From positions 1 to 10,448 of the forward strand of contig JAFPCL010000085.1 in assembly GCA_017390225.1 (NCBI GenBank): a DNA stretch of 10,448 nt. The letters are read 5' to 3'. The notes below the pieces were generated by a model that worked only from the letters and a program-made list of their open reading frames with translations, did no database searches and was not told the origin of the DNA. The translations under genes and the position numbers were made by a program. The DNA is from Clostridia bacterium (lineage in GTDB: Bacteria > Bacillota > Clostridia > CAKSNL01 > HGM11501). Positions 7,623 to 10,448 of this stretch are shown one piece after another; within the stretch, counting starts at the first letter, position 1; each line of letters starts with the position of its first letter.

Positions 7623-8348
7623 ATGTACGAAGAATTTGCTTCCATATACGATCGACTGACGGTCGATGTGGATTATGCGGGGCTGGCGGACTATTATGAA
7701 GCCGTGTTCCGTCGGTTTGATGTTAAGCCGGAGCTTGTGCTGGATTTGGGATGCGGCACGGGAAGTCTTACGGCAGAGCTTCAAAAACGAGGCTATGATA
7801 TGATTGGTGCGGACAATTCGGCTGAAATGCTGATGGAGGCACAAAAGAAAACGAATGCTCTTTTTCTTTTGCAGTCTATGACGGAATTTGAGCTGTACGG
7901 CACGGTGGGGGCTATTATTTCTTCACTGGATTCGGTAAATTATCTGACAAAAACCGAAGATGTGGAAAAGATGCTGGCACTGGTTAAAAACTATCTGGAT
8001 CCCGGCGGTCTGTTTATTTTTGATATCAACACAAGGTACAAGCTAAAACATGTATTGGGCGAGAATACCTATGTAGTCAACGATGAGAATGTGTTCTATT
8101 CCTGGGAAAGCGAGTATCATGAAGATACAAAGCTGTGCGATTTTTATCTGACCTTTTTTGTCCGCACGGGGAAAAACAGCTTTCGCCGCATTGACGAATT
8201 GCAGACAGAGCGCGCATATGCATTGAAGGAACTTTTGTTTCTCATTAAAAAAGCCGGGCTTTCGGTAGAAGGCGTATTTGGCAACAGAAGCTTTTGTCGC
8301 CCGAAAGAAAAAGAAGAACGTGTATTCTTTGTGGTGAGGAAAAAATAA
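7623..8348 (+). CDS. Class I SAM-dependent methyltransferase (YqeM-like)
   Basis: A 241-residue cytoplasmic Rossmann-fold methyltransferase. The N-terminus YEEFASIYDRL...DVDY is typical of the YqeM-like group of small Bacillota methyltransferases. Motif I is VLDLGCGTGS (residues 39-48), the AdoMet-binding glycine loop. The acidic residue at the end of the second strand is Asp64 (GADNS). A DPGGLFIFDINT stretch marks the post-motif III strand. The substrate cannot be read from the sequence; small molecule, tRNA and protein all remain open. It follows the TraX gene by 13 bases with an AAAGGG ribosome-binding site. Its TAA stop shares one base with the next start codon (TAATG). Confidence 0.9.
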   Translation: MYEEFASIYDRLTVDVDYAGLADYYEAVFRRFDVKPELVLDLGCGTGSLTAELQKRGYDMIGADNSAEMLMEAQKKTNALFLLQSMTEFELYGTVGAIISSLDSVNYLTKTEDVEKMLALVKNYLDPGGLFIFDINTRYKLKHVLGENTYVVNDENVFYSWESEYHEDTKLCDFYLTFFVRTGKNSFRRIDELQTERAYALKELLFLIKKAGLSVEGVFGNRSFCRPKEKEERVFFVVRKK

Positions 8349-9577
8349 TGAAGGATATTGTAATTATTGGCGGCGGCGCGGCAGGACTTATGGCGGCGGC
8401 ACAGCTATCGCTATTGGGGCAAAGGTGCACGCTGATAGAAAAAAATAAAATATTGGGAAAAAAACTCCGTATTACGGGAAAAGGGCGCTGTAATGTCACC
8501 AACAATTGCGAAGTGCGGACGTTGGTGGAAAATACCGTGTCCGGCGGCAGGTTTCTCTATGGTGCATTTTCTTGCTTTTCGCCGGAGGACACAATGGCAT
8601 TTTTTGAAATGCAGGGGGTGCCGCTGAAAACAGAGCGAGGCAATCGTGTATTTCCCGAAAGTGACAAAGCCATCGACATCACACAGGCTTTGATTCGTGG
8701 TGCGGAGCAAGCAAAAATTATACATGGTGAAGCAGAGGGAATTCTCACGCAAGACGGCAAATGCATCGGTGTTCGTTTAAAAGATAATCGGGTAGTAAAA
8801 GCCGAATGTGTGCTTTTATCTACCGGTGGCGCAAGCTATCCTTTAACGGGCTCGAGCGGTGACGGCTACAAAATGGCAGAAGCCTTGGGGCACACAATCG
8901 TGCCGCTTCGCCCGTCGTTGGTGCCGCTGGTTTCTTCGGAAAGCTGGGTACATTCTCTATCCGGGATCAGCCTTCGAAATGTAGGTTTGACTTTATATCA
9001 GAACGGAAAGAAAATATACGAGGATTTCGGCGAGCTGTTATTTACACATTTTGGTTTATCGGGGCCGTTGATTTTATCGGCTTCCGCGCACCTCACAAAG
9101 GGGGCAAAATGCACGGTTGTATTGGATTTAAAGCCTGCCCTTTCGGATGAAAAGCTGGATGCACGGCTGATGCGAGAGTTATCGGAGAGTCCAAAGCGGC
9201 AACTTAAAGCCGTGATGAAAACCCTTTTGCCGCAAGCCATGGCAGAGCCGATTCTTGAAAAAGCAGGGCTTTTGGAAACCATGCGTGCCTGCGATGTGAC
9301 CAAGGGGCAAAGAGAGGCACTCCGAAATGTTTTGAAAGCCTTGGAGATTAAAATCGACGGTTTTCGTCCCATTGACGAAGCTATCATCACAGCCGGTGGT
9401 GTATCCGTCAAGGAAATTCAGCCCAAGACCATGGAATCAAAGATCGTTCGTGGGCTTTATTTTGCCGGAGAAGTGATTGATGCGGATGCCTACACGGGCG
9501 GATTTAATTTGCAGATTGCCTTTTCTACCGCAGCTTCTGCGGCACGGGCAATGGCAGAAGAGGGGTATGAAGAATGA
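8348..9577 (+). CDS. BaiN/HI0933-type NAD(P)/FAD-dependent oxidoreductase
   Basis: A 409-residue flavoprotein of the HI0933-like family (related to E. coli YhiN and to clostridial BaiN; also named aminoacetone oxidase family in databases). FAD binding is shown by the N-terminal dinucleotide fold IIGGGAAG (residues 6-13) with Glu31 at the end of the second strand. The family signature GKKLRITGKGRCNVTNN follows at 37-53. The C-terminal FAD-closing motif is YFAGEVIDAD...TGGFNLQ (374-392), preceded by ITAGGVSVKEI. I use the ATG at 8348, which overlaps the methyltransferase stop and has GAGG at 8336-8339. The longer frame from a TTG at 8294 would add 18 residues ahead of a natural Rossmann start and is unlikely. 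The physiological substrate is unknown; the BaiN name does not by itself imply bile-acid metabolism. Confidence 0.92.
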   Translation: MKDIVIIGGGAAGLMAAAQLSLLGQRCTLIEKNKILGKKLRITGKGRCNVTNNCEVRTLVENTVSGGRFLYGAFSCFSPEDTMAFFEMQGVPLKTERGNRVFPESDKAIDITQALIRGAEQAKIIHGEAEGILTQDGKCIGVRLKDNRVVKAECVLLSTGGASYPLTGSSGDGYKMAEALGHTIVPLRPSLVPLVSSESWVHSLSGISLRNVGLTLYQNGKKIYEDFGELLFTHFGLSGPLILSASAHLTKGAKCTVVLDLKPALSDEKLDARLMRELSESPKRQLKAVMKTLLPQAMAEPILEKAGLLETMRACDVTKGQREALRNVLKALEIKIDGFRPIDEAIITAGGVSVKEIQPKTMESKIVRGLYFAGEVIDADAYTGGFNLQIAFSTAASAARAMAEEGYEE

Positions 9578-9987
9578 AAGAGCTGGGAAGTAAAGAAGTT
9601 GCGGCAATTGCACTGAAAATTGCCATCACGTCAACAAGAGAAGAGGAAACGGAAGTCAAAGCGGCATACACCAATCAAGGGGTGAAATGCTGTGCCGTAG
9701 ATTTTGGCGGCGAATTTATTTCTTCCGTCAATAAAATTGTGGAAAGAGCGGTCGTCAGTGCCAAGCGAGAGGGCGTGATTGGCGATACCCATATGGAAGA
9801 AGGCGCTATCGCCGGGGCAACAAGAGAAGCACTCGGCGGCATGGTGACCAAGGCAATCGGATGCAACGTGGGCGGCAAAATCGGTATTGCACGGTTCGGC
9901 GAACACGTGGTCGTTGCACTCTTCTTCGGCATCGGTCTTTTGCACTTGAACGAAATTGCGGTGTCCATGGGACACAGAGCTATATAA
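9574..9987 (+). CDS. HutP-family protein without hut genes nearby
   Basis: A 137-residue protein that I place in the HutP family (PF09021). Bacillus subtilis HutP is an RNA-binding antiterminator that, with L-histidine and Mg2+, opens the hut operon. Visible features: SKEVAAIALKIAITSTREEE at the start, a VDFGGEFISSVNKIVERAV helix, GVIGDTHMEEGAIAGATREAL, then GGKIGIARFGEH and FFGIGLLHLNEIAVSMGHRAI at the end. By hand alignment, two of the histidines I recall as metal ligands in B. subtilis HutP (73 and 77) fall on Gly77 and Gly81, while a C-terminal histidine remains. Sensing is therefore probably changed. The start overlaps the preceding stop (ATGA, 9574-9577), and cmk follows after 15 bases. 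No histidine-utilisation gene is present. My recollection is that this HutP type commonly sits next to cmk in Clostridia. Confidence 0.85.
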   Translation: MKELGSKEVAAIALKIAITSTREEETEVKAAYTNQGVKCCAVDFGGEFISSVNKIVERAVVSAKREGVIGDTHMEEGAIAGATREALGGMVTKAIGCNVGGKIGIARFGEHVVVALFFGIGLLHLNEIAVSMGHRAI

Positions 9988-10002
9988 GAAAGGAAGATTT
10001 TT

Positions 10003-10448
10003 ATGATTCGTGTTGCCATTGATGGCCCTTCGGGGGCAGGCAAAAGTACCATTTCTCGTTATATCGCACAGAAGCTTGGGCTTGTGTATATCGACACCGG
10101 TGCGATGTTTCGTGCAGTAGGAATTTTTATGCTTCGCCATCACGTAGATATTAAAAATGAACCGGAAAAGGTAATTGCACTTTTGCCCGAGGTGGAAGTG
10201 GAATTGATTCCGGGAGAAAACGGCACAAAGGTTTATCTTGGCAAGGAAGATGTGTCGGAAGAAATCCGCACGCCCGATGCTTCCATGGCGGCATCTGATG
10301 TCAGCGCCATTCCAAAGGTGCGAGAAAAGGTGCTGGTTTTAGAAAAAAAGATGAGCGAAAAATCAAGCTGTATTATGGACGGCAGAGATATCGGCACTAC
10401 GGTGCTTCCCGATGCGGAGCTGAAAATTTTTCTCACGGCGACGCCGGA
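10003..10448 (+). CDS. cmk: Cytidylate kinase (CMP/dCMP kinase), 3'-truncated by the window edge
   Basis: An NMP kinase that phosphorylates CMP and dCMP with ATP to give CDP and dCDP for RNA, DNA and CDP-lipid synthesis. The first 148 residues of an expected ~220 are present, and the frame is open to the right edge. The P-loop is GPSGAGKS (8-15). The CMP-binding region includes YIDTGAMFRA (29-38; many homologues have Tyr where Phe36 is). The VSAIPKVRE segment leads to MDGRDIGTTVLPDAELKIF (125-143), characteristic of CMP kinases. An AAAGGAAG at 9989-9996 precedes the ATG by 6 bases. In many Clostridia cmk is followed by plsC/ispH/rpsA-type genes, which would lie outside this window. Confidence 0.96.
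   Translation, partial: MIRVAIDGPSGAGKSTISRYIAQKLGLVYIDTGAMFRAVGIFMLRHHVDIKNEPEKVIALLPEVEVELIPGENGTKVYLGKEDVSEEIRTPDASMAASDVSAIPKVREKVLVLEKKMSEKSSCIMDGRDIGTTVLPDAELKIFLTATP

Noticed and set aside
8294..8347. Upstream TTG start for the flavoprotein
   Set aside because: The added residues precede a standard Rossmann N-terminus and overlap the end of the methyltransferase gene; ATG 8348 has a good ribosome-binding site.

Overview
The window reads as chromosomal DNA of a Gram-positive, anaerobe-type Bacillota, most likely class Clostridia. The basis is the mix of families: DUF4364, DUF6273, a copper-amine-oxidase-N-like wall domain, a stand-alone HutP-family protein placed just before cmk, strong GGAGG-type ribosome-binding sites and overlapping start/stop codons. 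Base composition looks moderate. There is no rRNA, tRNA, insertion sequence, CRISPR array or phage gene. Every gene is on the plus strand and coding density is very high. The genus cannot be read from the sequence.

Layout. (1) 2-1501 is the 3' part of pheT, the beta subunit of phenylalanyl-tRNA synthetase; its beginning lies upstream of the window. It ends at a strong intrinsic terminator (1516-1555). (2) The 189-base gap from 1502 to 1690 holds that terminator, a near-consensus promoter (TTGAAT, 17-base spacer, TATAAT with extended -10) and a leader of about 78 nt whose bases can pair with the ribosome-binding site. (3) 1691-3844 is a secreted multidomain protein: signal peptide, DUF6273, transglutaminase-like domain with a complete Cys-His-Asp triad, and two copper-amine-oxidase-N-type repeats. 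(4) From 3900 to the right edge run seven tightly packed genes: a DUF4364 winged-helix protein, pcrA helicase, a TraX-family membrane protein, a SAM-dependent methyltransferase, a BaiN/HI0933-type flavoprotein, a HutP-family protein and the start of cmk. Three junctions overlap by 1 to 4 bases and the others are 13-27 bases, so this looks like one polycistronic unit with extensive translational coupling.

How the genes fit together. The unit mixes housekeeping functions (DNA repair helicase, CMP kinase) with regulators or modifiers of unknown target (DUF4364, HutP-like, methyltransferase). No dedicated pathway is evident, and I do not see an obvious undescribed defence, mobile or biosynthetic system. 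The points most worth a second look are the leader RNA of the secreted protein, the HutP paralogue that appears to have lost two metal-binding histidines and has no hut genes beside it, the domain combination of the secreted protein, and the DUF4364-pcrA coupling.
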